The notes beneath the pieces are model-generated. The model saw only the letters and a list, made by a program, of their open reading frames with translations, had not been told where the DNA came from and did no database searches. Of a stretch of 16,767 bases of DNA, positions 16,454 through 16,767 are shown in pieces. The stretch comes from Gammaproteobacteria bacterium (GTDB lineage: Bacteria > Pseudomonadota > Gammaproteobacteria > Arenicellales > Arenicellaceae), in the NCBI GenBank assembly GCA_003485905.1, contig DNHK01000317.1, positions 1-16,767 on the forward strand. Direction: 5' to 3'. The position numbers were made by a program, and so were the translations under genes. Position 1 is the stretch's first letter. Each line of letters starts with the position of its first letter.

Positions 16454-16767
16454 CTAACTGGCCTCGCGCAGCACCTCAGCCTTATCCGTTCGTTCCCAAG
16501 TAAACTCCGATTCGGTACGACCAAAATGCCCATAAGCTGCACTCTTGCGATAAATTGGTCGCAATAAATCTAGCGTCTGAATAATTGCTTTCGGGCGCAA
16601 ATCAAAGTGAGCGTCAACCAATTCTTCAATTTTTTCTTCGGCAATAGTCCCTGTTCCAAATGTGTTAACCATTAAGCTCACCGGGTCGGCCACTCCAATT
16701 GCATAAGCCACTTGAACTTCGCAGCGCTCTGCCAAACCAGCAGCAACAATATTCTTAGCAACATAAC
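16454..16767 (-). CDS. metK: S-adenosylmethionine synthetase, C-terminal part (partial, 5' end outside window)
   Basis: MetK makes SAM from methionine and ATP in the cytosol. The frame enters from the right edge and ends at TAG 16454, leaving the last 104 or so residues. The visible part begins [10 protein letters not shown]. It continues with [15 protein letters not shown], where the last domain closes the active site, then FDLRP and YGHFGR, all typical of bacterial MetK. The protein ends soon after EWTD-type [10 protein letters not shown], slightly shorter than in E. coli. It lies upstream of marR, the lipoprotein gene and the ahcY operon, all on the same strand, and supplies the SAM that the rest of the cluster recycles. 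Its own promoter and leader are outside the window. Confidence 0.95.
   Translation of the reverse strand, partial: YVAKNIVAAGLAERCEVQVAYAIGVADPVSLMVNTFGTGTIAEEKIEELVDAHFDLRPKAIIQTLDLLRPIYRKSAAYGHFGRTESEFTWERTDKAEVLREAS

Overview
The window reads as a piece of a gammaproteobacterial chromosome of moderate GC, probably from a free-living marine or aquatic lineage. RpiA, TrmB, PpnN, MetH and the 107-residue seven-iron ferredoxin all resemble E. coli, Pseudomonas or Azotobacter proteins closely. No transposase, phage gene, CRISPR array, tRNA or rRNA gene was found. The species cannot be named from this sequence. The placement rests on recalled family sequences, not on a search.

Left part (1-4725). 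The 3' end of an unrecognised gene is followed by rpiA and a membrane-anchored SPOR-domain protein with a zinc-ribbon-like head (both +). Next come a TIM-barrel glycosidase-like protein (-), a small CPXCG zinc-ribbon protein (+), trmB (-), whose stop codon shares a TTAA with that of the CPXCG gene, and the ferredoxin gene fdxA (+) with a terminator hairpin.

Middle (4726-8905). A class I aspartate/aromatic aminotransferase (-) diverges from a secreted, cysteine-containing protein with a probable C-terminal outer-membrane barrel (+), which ends at a strong intrinsic terminator. Then comes ppnN (+), the ppGpp-responsive nucleotide nucleosidase.

Right part (8924-16767, all on the minus strand). 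This is an activated-methyl-cycle cluster, in transcription order: metK (3' part only), a MarR-family regulator, a Thr-rich lipoprotein, then ahcY, metF and a metH split into two overlapping genes. The genes form a circuit. MetK makes SAM, methyltransferases turn it into SAH, AhcY splits SAH to homocysteine and adenosine, MetF makes 5-methyl-THF, and the two MetH polypeptides remethylate homocysteine to methionine.

The most informative non-coding element is the ahcY leader. It matches the SAH riboswitch architecture: a CTTGAG/CTCAAG P1 helix, a conserved GAGGAGCGCTGC segment, AGGCTC, a hairpin, then a GCGCTC segment able to form a 6-bp pseudoknot. A perfect TATAAT lies just upstream and a Shine-Dalgarno just downstream. 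The pseudoknot strand can alternatively pair with that Shine-Dalgarno, which suggests a translational ON switch for ahcY and perhaps for the whole ahcY-metF-metH operon. No intergenic stretch exceeds about 290 bases; the longest (15010-15295) holds this riboswitch and its promoter.
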